Assembly: GCA_024811115.1 (NCBI GenBank)
Contig: JAKOGH010000880.1
Span: 124,001 to 188,000 of the forward strand
Direction of reading: 5' to 3'
Source of the DNA: Terana coerulea
Taxonomy: Eukaryota > Basidiomycota > Agaricomycetes > Polyporales > Phanerochaetaceae
Length of the DNA stretch: 64,000 bases
The notes under the pieces were generated by a model. The model ran no database searches. It was not told where the DNA came from and saw nothing but the letters and a program-made list of their open reading frames with translations. The position numbers were made by a program, and so were the translations under genes. This document shows, in pieces, positions 22,671-35,239 of the stretch. Position 1 is the first letter of the stretch. Each line of letters opens with the position of its first letter.

Positions 22671-23377
22671 ATGGAAGTTTTCAACGCCAATCCTACGGTA
22701 TATGCGCCTACAAAGGCCCACCGCGCCGCACAGTTCGCCAAGCCGCACTCGCTATGGCTCAACGACGACAACTCGGACTCGGGAGGCGGAGGAGCGGGAC
22801 GAGACGGATGAGGTCGAGGCCATAGACCAGGACGAGATCTTTGGTGCGTTCGTGGCCGTCGCTCTGTGTGCCAGGAAAACCTCACGCCGGATAGACCTCA
22901 TCAGGTCGATATCCGACCCGGAACACAGGAGCATGAGCCTCGAGCAGCTTGCCGTCGTGTCTGCCCCTCAAATCACCTTCGACTCAAAGTTTCCCGACCG
23001 TCTCACTGTAGAGTTCACGCCGACGGTGCCGCACTGTGGTATGAGCACGTTCATCGGTGCGTTGTTGGCTGCTATGCACCACACTGGTTTGCTGAGCATA
23101 CGCGCGATGATCCAGGCCTGTCTATCCGTGTGCGCCTGCTGCGAAGTCTACCGGAACGATACAAAGTAGACATACGAGTGAAGCCTGGGTCGCACCAAAG
23201 CGAACATGCCCGTAAGTCTCTTCCTTCTTAAGAAGCGTGGTCCCTCGATTGTGACTTTGATACCTCGTAGTGAACAAACAGCTGAATGACAAGGAGCGCG
23301 TTGCTGCTGCGCTAGAAAACCCTGCGTTGCTCGAAGTGTTGGAGCAGTGCTTGTCAACCGCGAGTAAGACGTCATGA
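22671..23377 (+). CDS. CIA2: MIP18-family protein Cia2 (cytosolic Fe-S targeting)
   Basis: Member of the CIA targeting complex that hands Fe-S clusters to cytosolic and nuclear apoproteins. Family marks are [35 protein letters not shown], which carries the reactive Cys in [20 protein letters not shown] and [18 protein letters not shown]. Exons: 22671-22843, 22895-23056, 23116-23211 and 23271-23377. In exon 1 the frame breaks at GGG 22781-22783; dropping one G joins WLNDDNSDS to [13 protein letters not shown], the expected acidic linker. The C-terminal end (LSTASKTS) is short and an extra 3' exon is possible. Confidence 0.9.
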
Positions 23378-24559
23378 CAGCATGCACGCAGCCAAAGTAT
23401 GGCGGATTTGTCAGTGTTGTTGAGTACAGGTCTCCTGCATGTATCGATTATTGAATTTTATAGGAAAATGTATCAATAGCATGTGTACCACAGAGAGTCT
23501 GAAGTGTGATCAACTGAACGCTTGACTTACCTTCTGGTTGCTCAATCGCGCTTGGTGATGCTGTGATCACCCTCATGCGCTAAGTCAAGGCGATGTTAGG
23601 TCTTCTATCACGTCCTGCGACTCTGAATATTCTTGTCGCCGACAGCATAACAGCCTTAAACCTATCAGTCCTCGAGCAGGCAGTCGGGTGCGGTGGACAG
23701 GCTGGCGGAGAGAATGAGAGCGAAGAGGATGAGGGAGACAAGAATGAGGACAGGGAGAAGGAGGGAGAGATTTTGGTGTGTTATCTTGTCTTCTCACGCA
23801 TGGAACTCGCTGAACCTCTGTTTGGGTGTTATTAGATAATGAAGGCGATGTCGGTGAACTTCTTGTACATAGTACTAAGTTTCAACATAGACGTCCTAGA
23901 TGTCTCAAGAACACATGCCGACGAGGCTGTAAAGAATTGAAAGCGACTTGAGTCCTGAGGCCTGTAGCCTGAGGCGCGAAAACTCAGTGCATTAAGGCAT
24001 AGCAGGCATGGTCAGATTTTAGACGCCAGGAAAGTGCCCGCAAACCCTTCAGAACGTCGTATCGCAAGCCCCAAAATCTGGCTTTGCGCGCAGCGGGAGT
24101 TGTTCTTTCTTACCTGCCACACTTGGACTGCTGGTTCAACTTCCGACGCAAGTCGATCGAATGCACCCGCGTTGCAACGGAATGACTACAACAACCACCA
24201 AACACGGATGGTCTGACCCGCAACGGCGTGGCAGCACCTCTCTTAAGTTTGCAGCAAAACTGAAACACGTTGTAGGGCAGCTAAAATAACAAGTTTCAAA
24301 CAATCCCTAATGTTTAAACATAGGGAATAGCATAGGCAGGAAGCATAACGGATATATGGGGGAAACATGGCTATGGCTACAGCAGTAAGTGAACAACAGA
24401 ATGTGCGGGATATAATCTAATAGTGACTGGTGCTACAGATGTGTATGCTTGAGGGTAAATTTGTGTGCGTGAATGCTGCAGGGAATAGCGACGGGACAAC
24501 AGTGCGACAACGAGTCCAAGGAGCCATGAGAAAAGAGCAGAAAGAGACGTGGATGGTGC
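23378..24559. other. Intergenic region after CIA2
   Basis: No gene can be supported. A plus-strand frame at about 23593-23835 contains a Glu/Asp/Lys-rich run (ENESEEDEGDKNED), but it has no motif and looks like low-complexity DNA. The remainder has only short overlapping frames. Confidence 0.45.
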
Positions 24560-25429
24560 TCAGTCGTCGAGCAGGAAGTCCCAGTCGATGGCGATCTCCG
24601 GGCTGCGCTTCGCGCACCAGCCGAGACCGAACATGCGCCTACACGCCTCCTTGCAGCGCCCCTCGGGCTCGCCGCGGTGGATGTCCCACATGCGGAAGGT
24701 GACCTGGCCGGAGGTGTGCACGACGACCTCGTCCTCCTCCGGCGCGGTGCCGGGCCACTGCTTCTCCTCCTCCTGGTACGTCGTCGCAGCACAGACATAC
24801 AGCTCGTCGTAGGTCGTGCACTCGGGCCCGACGAGGCCGGACACGAGCGACGGGCGGCGCGACTGCGTGAGGTGCGCGTTGCGCAGGATGCGGTTGGTGA
24901 AGCCGGCGGAGAAGCCGATGCGCTTGCAGTGCGCGGAGCGGTGGATGTGACCCTTGAAGTCCGAGGGCAGCCAGACGGTGATGTCCGCGCCTGAGGACGA
25001 GTAGACCTCGAGGTGGAAGCGTGTCGAGCGCGCGGTCGTGTAGTTCCGGCACTGGCATGAAGGGTGAGTGTTCTGCGTGGTGGTACATGCGGCGGCTGAA
25101 CTTACGACTTTGACTTTAACAGAGCTGGCGTTCTCGCTCGCTACGAGCATGCTGAGGCGGTGCTCGAGCGGCTGGTTGCGCGCACGAAAGTGCGGCAGGG
25201 CGAGTGAAACGTCCGTGGGCCGGTTGTCGACACTCTCGAAGACAAAGTCATGGGGCGTGAGCGGGCCCGCGCCCCTATACTTGACTCGATGTGAACCGTT
25301 GGAGAGTGGCTCGAGCAGGCTTTCCGTACTCGACGGGGTGGGTGGTTGGCTCTGCACATCAAAGCGTGAGTTCCCATCACCTTGATAAGCCCACAGAATA
25401 CTCACGAGGGGGAGATATGAGTGGGGCAT
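24560..25429 (-). CDS. DUF7330-like hypothetical protein
   Basis: Protein of roughly 250 residues. The middle part, FHLEVYSSSGADITVWLP followed by DFKGHIHRSAHCKRIGFS, matches my memory of a basidiomycete family called DUF7330, whose function is unknown. The open frame runs without a stop from ATG 25429 to 24560, but it contains two perfect introns of 54 nt each (25405-25352 and 25105-25052, both GTRAGT...CAG). They are in frame and stop-free, so they could be read as coding by mistake. Spliced, the start reads MPHSYLPL joined to SQPPTPSS, and VKVKV joins CRNYTTARS. The C-terminal part is acidic, then Cys-containing (CKEACRRMFGLGWC). Confidence 0.7.
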   Translation of the reverse strand: MPHSYLPLVSILWAYQGDGNSRFDVQSQPPTPSSTESLLEPLSNGSHRVKYRGAGPLTPHDFVFESVDNRPTDVSLALPHFRARNQPLEHRLSMLVASENASSVKVKVVSSAAACTTTQNTHPSCQCRNYTTARSTRFHLEVYSSSGADITVWLPSDFKGHIHRSAHCKRIGFSAGFTNRILRNAHLTQSRRPSLVSGLVGPECTTYDELYVCAATTYQEEEKQWPGTAPEEDEVVVHTSGQVTFRMWDIHRGEPEGRCKEACRRMFGLGWCAKRSPEIAIDWDFLLDD

Positions 25430-27588
25430 GGTCTACACGCACCGCGAGGGCGATGAAAAGGAATCAAAGGTGGGGTATTAAAGGACGAAAGCAAGGCGCC
25501 GCAGCGAGGGAGGGCTGTGCGGGCAGAAAGCGAAAGGCGAGGGCAAGCTGATGGGAGAACTTGCGTGGTATATAATCCCGCTGAGCGGCCGCGCGTGAGC
25601 AGCCCGCCAGGCATGCCTTGTCCGAATGCGGAAGGTCAGTACAACAGTCGCCAAACGCGGCCGTGCGTGCAGAACAATAGAGCTAAAGAGTTACCCCAGA
25701 CCGGACTTCTGTACAGCACGCACACGGACACCGGGGAATGCACGCACAAGCAGCGACGAGTTGCAGACAACGGCCTACCCGAAACCAGGTGGGCGACACC
25801 CCCATCAGCGGTATCGCTTTCGTGGCGTGAGCGTCTCAGACAACCGTGATCGCTGCCGCCGCCTCCGACCTCTCAACGCTAGCCCTCGTCGCTGTGCTGG
25901 CCACAGCCGCCTCGGGTCCGTGTCTCACCACCGTAAGCAGTCTGCGACCCGAGTATCGACGAACACTGACGCGCCTCGATGATGGGTATCCAGGTGCCGG
26001 TGGCTGTACATGTGGATTTGTTGCATGACCTCTGCGTCTTCGTCGGACAGGCCGTGTACAAAGCAGACAACATATCCAGGTGGGTAGCATGCATTGCTGT
26101 TCGTTTAGGTCAATGTCGCCGTGCTCGTTCATGGAGCCATTGTGCTCTTCATTGTGCGCCGCTTTGAAAGGAATGACGCCCAACAGCCCAATGAGGAAAG
26201 TGTAAACGATTGTGCGTATTTGGATTACAACCAACCTAGAGTGCCTCGTTCCCTGTAGTCAAGGACCTGGCAGCCCCTTTACAGGCATTATTATGCAGAT
26301 GTGCTTGTGATATGCAAACAGCCCATTTCGACGGACCGTTTAGGTGTTTCGCTTGTTCCCAGAAACGCCGTAGGCCATCCGACAGCCTCGTAGGTACATT
26401 GTCCGCAAGCTCCTGTTCCTTCTTCATTACAAGCACGAGCCCCGTGGAGCAGAACACAGCTAGACGCTTCGTAAAAGTGCGCGACTTGACCGGAACAAGG
26501 TCCGAATGTAAGTATGATCACAAGCGATACTACTTACTCGGTCTGAACCTAAATACAACAGTTTCAGGAACCGTACGCATCAACGGCAGCGCAAGTGCTC
26601 AACAAACGGTGAGTGTCGCTGTATAACGTGTTCGGAGCATGGTCCTATGCAAAATAAGCTATAGACAACGATCTTACCCGATGCAACAGTCTCGGCGCGC
26701 AAACCAGATGCAAAGACTCCTTCCGAATCACTTTCGCACGTATTTCCGAACACCAGCCCCTGACTCCTGAAGATGGAACAGGGGGTGGCTCGGGCACGAG
26801 GATAGCAGGCCGCGGCGCATGCGTGAACTTACGAGCTTGTGGCGTAGCCCCATCAAGCGCACTCCGCCGCGCATGCCACACGCCGCACACGAGCCGCTTG
26901 AGTCAGGAAACCCCATCTGCGATGACCTCAGCATTAGGTAGTATTCCCGCAAGCCAGCCTCGAGGCCGCCAATTGGGCTTGCGACGAGCTGACGAAGTAC
27001 CCCGGGCCCTCCGCTGGCGGGTGTGACGGGGTTTGAGTCTGGTGCTCTGCAGTGACCCGCGTCTCAGACTCAGAGATGGCGGGATGCTATTTTTTCATGC
27101 TGCGTACCCACCTCCGCAGCCGCGTATTCTGCGAGCCGTTGCGACGTCCGATCGTCGCGCACGCGTCGCCGCCTACGAAGAATATCTGGAGACCTAGCTC
27201 AGTCTGCGACGCCATCACCGAAACCACCTACCAGCGTTTTGGCTGGTGTGGATGTCCCGGCAGAGTATTTGAGTCTTACACCCGTCGAGTTGAATATACT
27301 GTGATGAGTAATACGCATAAATCCCTGTCTTCAAGAAGACAGTCACATATTCCGACGCATCGGAGTAAAAAAGGGAATGCCTGCGACCATGGTCGTGTAT
27401 GGCCGTCCATGACGTTCGTGAAAATGGACACTGAGTCAGGTGGCGTTCCTGCCGTTGTCTCAAGCCAAGGGTAGGGTAACTTCGTAGTGCACCTGCACCG
27501 GTAAGATCGCGATATAATATTACAACATCCAGGGAACTTAACGTCTACAACAGCATGGTGTACTTACATTTGCTCTCCTTGAGCCTCT
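25430..27588. other. Long region without a confident gene
   Basis: About 2.1 kb between the DUF7330-like gene and TrpRS. Frames up to about 140 codons exist on both strands but are overlapping, rich in Arg/Ser/Pro and without motifs. A transposon relic or an unrecognised gene cannot be excluded. No terminal repeats were noticed by eye. Confidence 0.4.
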
Positions 27589-29347
27589 TTACTCACGCAG
27601 CGGGCGCTGCGGTCTTCGCCTGCCGTAATGGGGCTCAATTTTGCGGGTGGGGTCAAGGAGTTTCTTAACCTGCTCGTCGCTAATCTTGGCCTTGTTCTAC
27701 AAACCGACATGAGTTTGACCGTTGCACCAACATGAGCGATAATCAGAACAGGCACGTACGTCCTGGAACACCTTGACGTAGTCCTGCAGCACGCCAATAC
27801 ACTTCTTCTTGAGCTCTCCGGTCAACAGCCGGCCAGCCCGGTATTCCTGCGCGAGAATCAGCCGCTGCAGCGACAAACAGCGCCGGGGCCACTCACATCG
27901 CCCAAGCTCTTCCACTCCGCGTCGTCTTCGAGGAAGAAGCCCAGGTACTGATACGCCACGTCCACATCGGGGTCCCCGCCGAGCCGCCGGTGCTCCTCCT
28001 CGGTCTCCCGCCCGCCGGAGAAGCCGTGCTTGTTGATCTTGTTCTTGATCTGGTTCGGCGTGTCTGTCATGTAGATGCTCGAGCTCGTGTCCGACGCGCT
28101 CATCTTCGTCTGCGGGCCCTGCAGCGCGGGGAAGAACTTGGAGTGGATGAGCGTTGGCTTCGGGTACTTGAGCTTGACCGCGACGTCGCGGGTTAGCCGG
28201 AAGTACGGGTCCTGGTCGATCGCGCACGGGATGAGGCACGGCAGGTCCGTTTTCGTGCCGAAGATGTTCGGGAACGAGTTGGGGAAGGATGGCGCGGCCT
28301 GGATCGCGGCGAAGTGAATCTTGCCGATGTTGTCGCTGGGAACTCGAATCGTCAGGCACGTTGCGCGGATGTCGGAGTGATGGCAATGCTCACGAGTCGT
28401 TGAAGCCGAAGGTAGCTTTGGCCTGGTTTATCGTGATCTGCCTGGATACCTTGGATACATTCCGATAGAATGCGCCACCGAGGTAATCATAGTCGCTGAA
28501 GATGAAAGTTTTGGACATGTCGAAACCCGACCGCCATGATGTCCTTGGCGTTCCGATACGCAAACTCATAGGTCTGCTCGGGTTTCAGCTCGTGCTTGAA
28601 CAGAAACTTTTCGTCGTCTGCGGGTTAACGTCAGGTCATCGTCTGTACGAATGGACAGTAATAGCCTTGCCAGTAAGTTGGATGACCAACGGGACGTCGA
28701 ACACGTCCTGCAACCATCTGTCATGTCTCAGTTGAGCAGAGCCTATATGATCATGCTATGTACGCACTTTGTGAACGAGAAAGGAATCATGTGTCCCAAG
28801 TGCATGCTGTCGCTACTTGGTCCCCGACCGGTGTACAAGAACCAAGGTTTCCCTTGCTCATAGCGGTCCAAAATCTTGTCAAAGTCCCTAGAGACGCACC
28901 ATGAGACCATTTGCACAGTGAAGACACACATATAGCATGAAACTGTTCCACTCACCGATGCGAGAAGAACATGCCGCGTCGCATCAGCACATGCGGCCGC
29001 ACCCCCGTCAGCCTCTCAAACCGCTCTAACATCGCCTGGTCAATCCGCTTTGTCCCAAATTGGTCCACGAGCTTGTCATAGTCGATCGCGAGCTGCTTGC
29101 CGTCCTCCGACACGGTCCCCTGCACGTCCCAAGGCGTCACGACCTGTCCGTGCGGCTTCGCGTCATGCACAGGCTTGATTTCAGCGGCGTCATGTGTTTC
29201 CCCTGCATCTGTCGCGGTTTGGCTGGAATGGCTGTAAACGTTTGGGTCTATTCTGGCGTTGTAGAGTCACCTACTCGTTCAGGGCGACCTTCGCAGGGTT
29301 TCAGCTACGCCCGCAGGCGTAGCAGGAGCAGTAGGTTCCACCGACAT
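27589..29347 (-). CDS. WRS1: Cytoplasmic tryptophanyl-tRNA synthetase
   Basis: Class I aminoacyl-tRNA synthetase that charges tRNA-Trp. The signature loops are [18 protein letters not shown] (the HIGH-type HLGH) and QTKMSASD (KMSAS in place of KMSKS), both typical of eukaryotic cytosolic TrpRS. Other family segments are [27 protein letters not shown] and [21 protein letters not shown] 29347 gives [18 protein letters not shown]; the first intron has a weak GTCGCC donor and joins [19 protein letters not shown]. There are several more short introns. The end is [13 protein letters not shown] followed by a basic tail and TAA at 27589. No mitochondrial presequence is seen. The frame is intact as far as read. 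Confidence 0.93.
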
Positions 29348-30076
29348 TTTACGAGGGCCTGTGCTTGACGATAGAGATCAAGAGGAAAGATTGAGTCCAG
29401 TCGAGTTGGTCGGCGGACAGAAAGACGCTGTAAAGCGTAAACGGAGTCGGACTGACTCGATCAATTCGCATCTAAGCGCTGGAATGGATCTGAGATTTCA
29501 TTCCTACCAAACGCCACGACGGGCTTCCCAAGAAAGGAATCGCCCGCTTTCGCTTTGCGCCTTCATACCGGCATACAAAGCCATACAAAACACAATACGT
29601 TTGCCACCGAGGTGTGTGTATTATACGCAAAAATTATAAGGCCGCATTTCATGCAGCAGGGCCCGATACCGCCAATAAGTCCACGCCATCCGGGATAACA
29701 ATGCACAGCTCTAGAGCACCAGTAGCCCTGCCTCACGGACTAAACCTCCTGATTGAAATCCTCAGAGAGAACAGATTAATCATGGCCCATGAGCAGTGGC
29801 CTCGCAGATGCATAGCATAACTTGAAGGCGTAGCAGGCGTAGTAAGAAGAGGAATGAGACGCGATGAAGATGGCGCGCAGCTTTGCCGCAAGGAACTGAA
29901 CAATAACGAAGGAGCCACGTGTGGGCCACGCGAAATGCCACGTTGTTTGCCAGATCTTGCAAAGATCGCGGGGCCCTAATCAACTATCGTACGGTAAGAC
30001 CCTCAACCTAAAGGTATCGGGAATATGTATTTTAAACTGTTCGAATGACAGCTACAACAAGCTACAACAAAGCACA
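29348..30076. other. Intergenic region between TrpRS and NOT4
   Basis: No gene is seen. It contains the TrpRS promoter and the NOT4 3' UTR, since both genes are on the minus strand. Frames are short and overlapping. Confidence 0.5.
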
Positions 30077-33000
30077 TTACAACTCATCCTCGTCAAGCGG
30101 TTTCACCATCTGCAAGCCTTGCATAACTTCCCTCAACTCCATCTCTGCCGCCACGACCGACTCCCGTGCCAGCGCCAGCTCCTTCTCCAGTTCATCCCCA
30201 CTCATGGTTCGCGCTTTGTCGCCATCAAGAGCCTGGCCGAGATGCTCGAAGCGGTCTAGCGTGTCGCCGACACGGGGCATGAACCCGTGCACATCCCAGC
30301 CATTGTCGTTGAACGTCAGCACCGCACGAACAGCCGCGTTGTTGATATCGCGATGCAGCTCCTCCAATTTGGACAACTGGACCTCCATCCAACGGGCACG
30401 GCGTTCAAGAGCCATCGTCAGCGCGGCCACTTCGTCTTCTTTGCCCTGAGGAGCGGGCTCCTCGCCACCGTCTTCCAAAAAGTCGTCGCCCTTCAGCATA
30501 TCGCGGAGTACGCCGTCAAACGACGAGCTGTCGTCCCAGGTCGTGCGAGGTAGGAGACGAAGAAGGTCGGAGATGGTCTGAGTGAGAGTTTCCAAGAGTT
30601 GCTGGAACGATGAGACGGCATTGTCGATAGAGCCCGACGGCATGGTATTGGCAAACGAACCACCGCCAACAGAGAGCGCTGACAGAGCATGGACGAGGGG
30701 TCCGTACTCTAGCGGAAGCTTGGACGCTGGGTACAGCTTGGACATGTCAAAGAATGGATGTTGCGACAGTCGCATCCATGGCACCTGGATATCGATCTCC
30801 GCCAGCAAGTCCTCTAAGGACCTTGGCTCGCTTTGGGTTCTGTCCTCTGAGTGGGCGCGAGAGTTGGGCACCGACTCGTTCCGAACCTCTGGGAGTTGAG
30901 GCGTCTCGGACGCCGCCGCAGAAGCCAGCGTGGAATGTGCGTCGTTCGAGTCTTCCTTGGGGATCTTTATAGGCTTGGTCACAGGCTTGTTCTTCTTCGG
31001 CATCCTCGCGAGCATCGGCGCTTGCACGACGGGCCCAGAAGAGGAGACTGTGGCGGCGGGCTGCTTGGCGTTTGTGTTCCGACGGCTCGGAGGCTTCGAC
31101 TGAATGGGCGTAGACGGCCTGGACACGCTTTCCGAGTCGCGCTTGCTCAGCTTCGTAGCCGCTGCCGATTTGGTAGCCTTGCGGGAATAGGAGACGCCAC
31201 AGCAGTGGCCAGAGCGGCGGCCGCTGCAGCCTTGTCCTTCTCCACCTTTTCCAGCTTCAGCCTCTCCGCTTTCTCTTTCTCCAGGCGCTCCTTCTCCTCC
31301 CGCTCGGCTTTCTCCTTCGCAGCTTTCTCCTTCTCCGCGGCCTTCTGCAGGGCGGCGGCCTTGTCCTTCGCCGCCTTCTGCGTCGCAAGCCTCTCCTTCT
31401 CCGCGGCCTTCGCGGCAGCCTTGGCCGCCGCGGCGTCGCTCGAGGCCTTCTTCTTCGCTGCTATGCGCTCTGCCTTCTCCTGCGCTTTGGTGTCCGCGGA
31501 GGGCGTAGTGGGCTCCGAGTTTGTGGCCGACTGCGCTTGGTCAAGGCCAGAAGGGGATGAATCCGCGGGAGCGAGTGCGGGGAAGTCCGAGCTCGAAAGG
31601 ACGGGAGATGTGATGGGGGAGGGGAGGTAGAGACTGGGACAAGGGAAGAACAAGCGTGTCGAGACGAATAACGAAGAGGGACAGAACGATTGGTTAGCGT
31701 CAGGGCTTACCGGGAGGGATGGCAGACAGATGCACAGCAGCGAGCGACAACAGAATTTGACAGGACGGAGGGGAATGAATGGTATAGGAGATGGGACCCG
31801 GGCCGTCGCAGTGGCAGACATCATGGGCGATGATACAGTTTCCGCACTGAAAGCACGGCGCTCGGTACTCTGACCTGGGACTCCCTCCCCTGAAAGTGAA
31901 GTGAACGCAACTCACCATGTGCTGATCCACCCTGCGAGATGTCCATGCCTGATGGTCCGACACCCATCCCCATACCTTGACGCGCCATCGACGGTCCCGG
32001 CATAATACCTGGGGGTATGCGAGCCCTGGAGGTGGTCCATAAGCCAGCTGTTGCTGCGAAGCGTAACTATCCATCGAAGACTGGACATTCGCGTAGCCGC
32101 TGTCATGCATCAGCTGAGCCATCCCTGGCGACGCCAAACGAGCGGACATGATGGCAGGATCCGCGAAGGGCTGAACTCCAGCAATCTTGTAGTTATTATG
32201 GTTATGTGGGTCTAAGATGTGGAGATTAAAATATAGTAGGATACGGTATGTGAAATGAGATATACCTGCAGAGCCGGTTCGTCGACTCGAATTCAGCAAA
32301 TCCCTGAGCTGTGCCTCGCTGACTGCGTTATCATACTGAGCGTATCGCTGAGCCTGCTGAAGTGGCTGCTGCCCATACATGTGATGAGCCGCCTGCGCAT
32401 GTTGCGCAAGCGGAGAGCTCATCGCCGAACTTGATTGGTGAAGGTAGTCATGATGGCGCGCTGCGTAATTATTCCACTGCGATGAACTGGCGTGGCTTGG
32501 GGGCGAACTCAGCTCTGGAGAGAAGTATTGTGCTTGCGAGAAGCTGTCCGCGTGGCTGAGAGACGAGGACGCATGCAATGGTGACGATGCTGACGGAGAG
32601 ACCGCAGACCCTTGTCGTCCTCTCGCAAAACCGAACCGCGACACCTTTCGTTCTTCGTCCAAGGGTGAGAGTCCGCGAGAAGAATCTTCCGCGGAGTCAG
32701 CTGCGAAAGGGTTGAAAGATCCGCTATAGCTAGAGGATGGAGTGATGCCGCCTCGCGAGTTCGCTAGGGGTGAGAACCCAAGTCCCGGTGGTGGAGGCTG
32801 CCTTACGGCGGGGAAAGCGTCAAAGAAGTTGCCACTAAATGGCTTCGTCGCTTCAGCCTCGAAGTCGGGAAGGCTGAGGTTGACATCTTCAGTATCAGCG
32901 GCCAGTTTGGGATCCAAGTTGAAGCTGAATCCACTGTCTCCGGCCAACGACTCCATCATCCGGTCGAGCTCGGGGAAAGGACTTGGACCCGCCGAGACCA

Positions 33001-34871
33001 TGTTTGACTCACGGCGTGCTCTCAAGTCTTCCATAAGAGCCTGTGCTTGTGTAGACATCTGATACGGTCCTTGGGGCAGTTGCATCGATACCTGGGGTGA
33101 CGACTCGGCGGACAGTGGGGTGTGCACGGGAGGAGGAAGACCCGGCGGGGCAGACAGGCCAGGAGGTACAGCTGGAAGGCCCGGAGGAGCGGCAGGTATT
33201 GCTGCTACTGGTTCCGGCGACAGCACCTCTGACTCTGGTGGCGAACTTGGCCGTGAAACATCTTCTGGCTCTGCAGCAGCTTCACTCTCAGGCTCGACAG
33301 GACTGGGTGGGGTGGGTGATCGTTCGGGAGCAGGGGCGGGAGCAGGCACAGGTGCAGGTACAGGTGCAGGTCGAACTTCCTTCGCTTTAGTAGACTTCGT
33401 GGTAGTCGCAGCCGCGGGTAGGCTCGGCGTGACAGGTCGCGATGATGACCCCAGTGAAGGGGCCTTTGTTGACACTTTTCGATCCTTACTGCTGGCGCTT
33501 GCTTGGGCAGCCGCCGTTGCCGCCAAGGAAGCGGAGCCCCGTGTGCGAGTATTCGTTGCACCTCCTGCACGTCGAGACCGAGCGACTGAACTGGCAATTG
33601 CATTGTTGTGATTTTGCAGCGCAGTGTTCGTGAGACTGCCAGGGGTTTTGGTAGCCCATGAAGCCGCCCGAGGAAGTCCTAATAAATAACGTATGAGCTC
33701 GTGTATGTTGTAGTCAGAAAAGCGACTCACCGTCGGCATCCTCGCCTTTCTTCACGATTGTGACCGTGCGCGCTCTCGTCTCTGTGTCCTTCATCGTGTG
33801 TTTTCTGTATGATAGACCGTGAGTATTAGAAGTCCCACACAAGGAGGCTGATGACGGACAGTGTGGCCAGGTCTTCTTTGGTGAAGCAATCGCTCTCGTC
33901 CCCCCACTCGTGCAGGTTCATGCATCCATTCTCCGTACAGCTCACTCCACGAAGGAAAGCCATGCAGTACTTCGTTGTTCCATGGCTAGCACGCATGACC
34001 TCGCCGCTAGAACCCGGAGATGGTGCGCCATCCACAGCAGTTATACAGCGTGCTGCGTCCTCCCGGCGGTGGAAGGTAATGTACAATCCCACTACGGGAG
34101 CGCGCCCTGCCGGTGTTCTTTTGGACATGATGATCTTGGTGATCTTCCCGTATTGCCCGAAGAACTCATGCGAGCGGAGAGTGGGGAGCAGCTGCAGGCT
34201 CAGTGGGGTAAGGATGGCTATAACTTTCGGCGGCCGGCACGCCACGCACCTCCTCTTTCGCAAACCTCGGACCGATTCCAACGACATACACGATGTTCCG
34301 CTGCACGACCCGTACGTTTGCCAATTGACGGCGGCCCAAGTTATCGAGCTCCTTGCGCTCTCGTTCCCTCTGTTTCTTCAGCTGCATCAATCGCTTGTGG
34401 CTGCAATACGTTCACGCGAAGGGAAGACCCATGTTGGTCAGTGGACAGCACAGATGCGAGCAGTAGCAATGCAAAGACTTACTCGTCTTTGTTGATCGGC
34501 TTGAATTGAACAGCTTCGTCGGTGTACTGCCTCCGGCAGGCAGGGCAGCACCCGTTGAGATTCTCTTTGATGTGGTGCCAGCAGAAGCGACATATCTATG
34601 AGACGTTCAGCGACACTTCGTACCAAAGCGCAGAGGTGTTCTCCTGACCTGGTAACCACAAGGGCATGGCTTGAAGTTGACGTCGGATATGTCCATCGCT
34701 TCGATGCACAATGGGCAGTCCACATCTTCCTGCACATTGTCAAGATATTCAGCAACGAGTACTTGTCTCCCAGAACGGCAAACGCACCGCCTCGTCGTCG
34801 CTCCAGTACGCGTCCTGGACTCCGGCTAGGACATGCGACTTGGATTGTACTGATGGCGTACCAGCCCGCAT
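30077..34871 (-). CDS. NOT4: CCR4-NOT complex E3 ubiquitin ligase subunit Not4
   Basis: RING E3 of the CCR4-NOT complex, acting in mRNA deadenylation, ribosome-associated quality control and proteasome function. ATG 34871 gives MRAGTPSVQSKSHVLAG. Next is the C4C4 RING: DCPLCIEAMDISD, KPCPCGYQICRFCW and GCCPACRRQY. A helical linker follows (KKQRERERKELDNLGRRQ), then an RRM (VYVVGIGPRFAKEE, FFGQYGKITKIIMSKR, GLYITFHRREDAARCI) and a CCCH-like finger (YCMAFLRGVSCTENGCMNLHEW). The long C-terminal half is low complexity: Pro/Ala repeats, PPGL repeats, then an Ala/Lys/Glu coiled coil and a conserved-looking end from SLEDLLAEIDIQ onward. There are several short introns. Near 31179-31186 the frame shifts by one base between ASPIPA and KATKSAAATK, probably a missing base. 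Confidence 0.92.
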
Positions 34872-35239
34872 GGCAGGGGCGGGGAGCGGGGAGTGCGGGT
34901 GAATTCTAGAAGACATTGTGCTCGACAATGCTGGCGGCGGGGAAATGTATGTGCTCGGATGCGACGATGAGGAGATGGAAGTGCAAACGGTGTACGACAG
35001 GTGGGCGGGCGCGACAAGTATGTCATAGACGCCCGTGAGAACAACTTTCGCCGCTTACAAATACAGCCAAACAATCCCCGACCTCCAACTCCCGAAGCAC
35101 CGCAACGCCGTGCGTATCACAATCTCGTGCATAGGATATACGATTCGTGACATAAAAGCGGGTAATTACAACAGTGATATAAATATATGCAGACAGCCCC
35201 TCCTAAAACTCTCCAGACCCAAACGCGCCCAAGAAAAAA
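34872..35239. other. Intergenic region between NOT4 and the Zn2Cys6 gene
   Basis: Both neighbours are on the minus strand. This stretch should hold the NOT4 promoter and the 3' UTR of the regulator gene. No other feature is seen. Confidence 0.5.

Noticed and set aside
23593..23835. 80-codon frame with an acidic Glu/Asp run
   Set aside because: No splice sites, no motif and no fitting context. It is probably low-complexity intergenic DNA.
24639..25088. 149-codon minus-strand frame overlapping the DUF7330-like gene
   Set aside because: It is a different frame of the same strand, Arg/His/Pro-rich with no motif, caused by high GC in the real gene.
30851..31630. 259-codon plus-strand open frame rich in Ser, Phe and Ala
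   Set aside because: It is the antisense shadow of the Ala/Lys/Glu coiled coil of NOT4. It has no domain, start context or splice signals of its own.
33330..33375. Short GCAGGTACAGGT-type tandem repeat, possible minisatellite
   Set aside because: It lies inside the NOT4 coding frame and encodes a Pro/Ala/Val repeat. Low-complexity coding is the simpler explanation.
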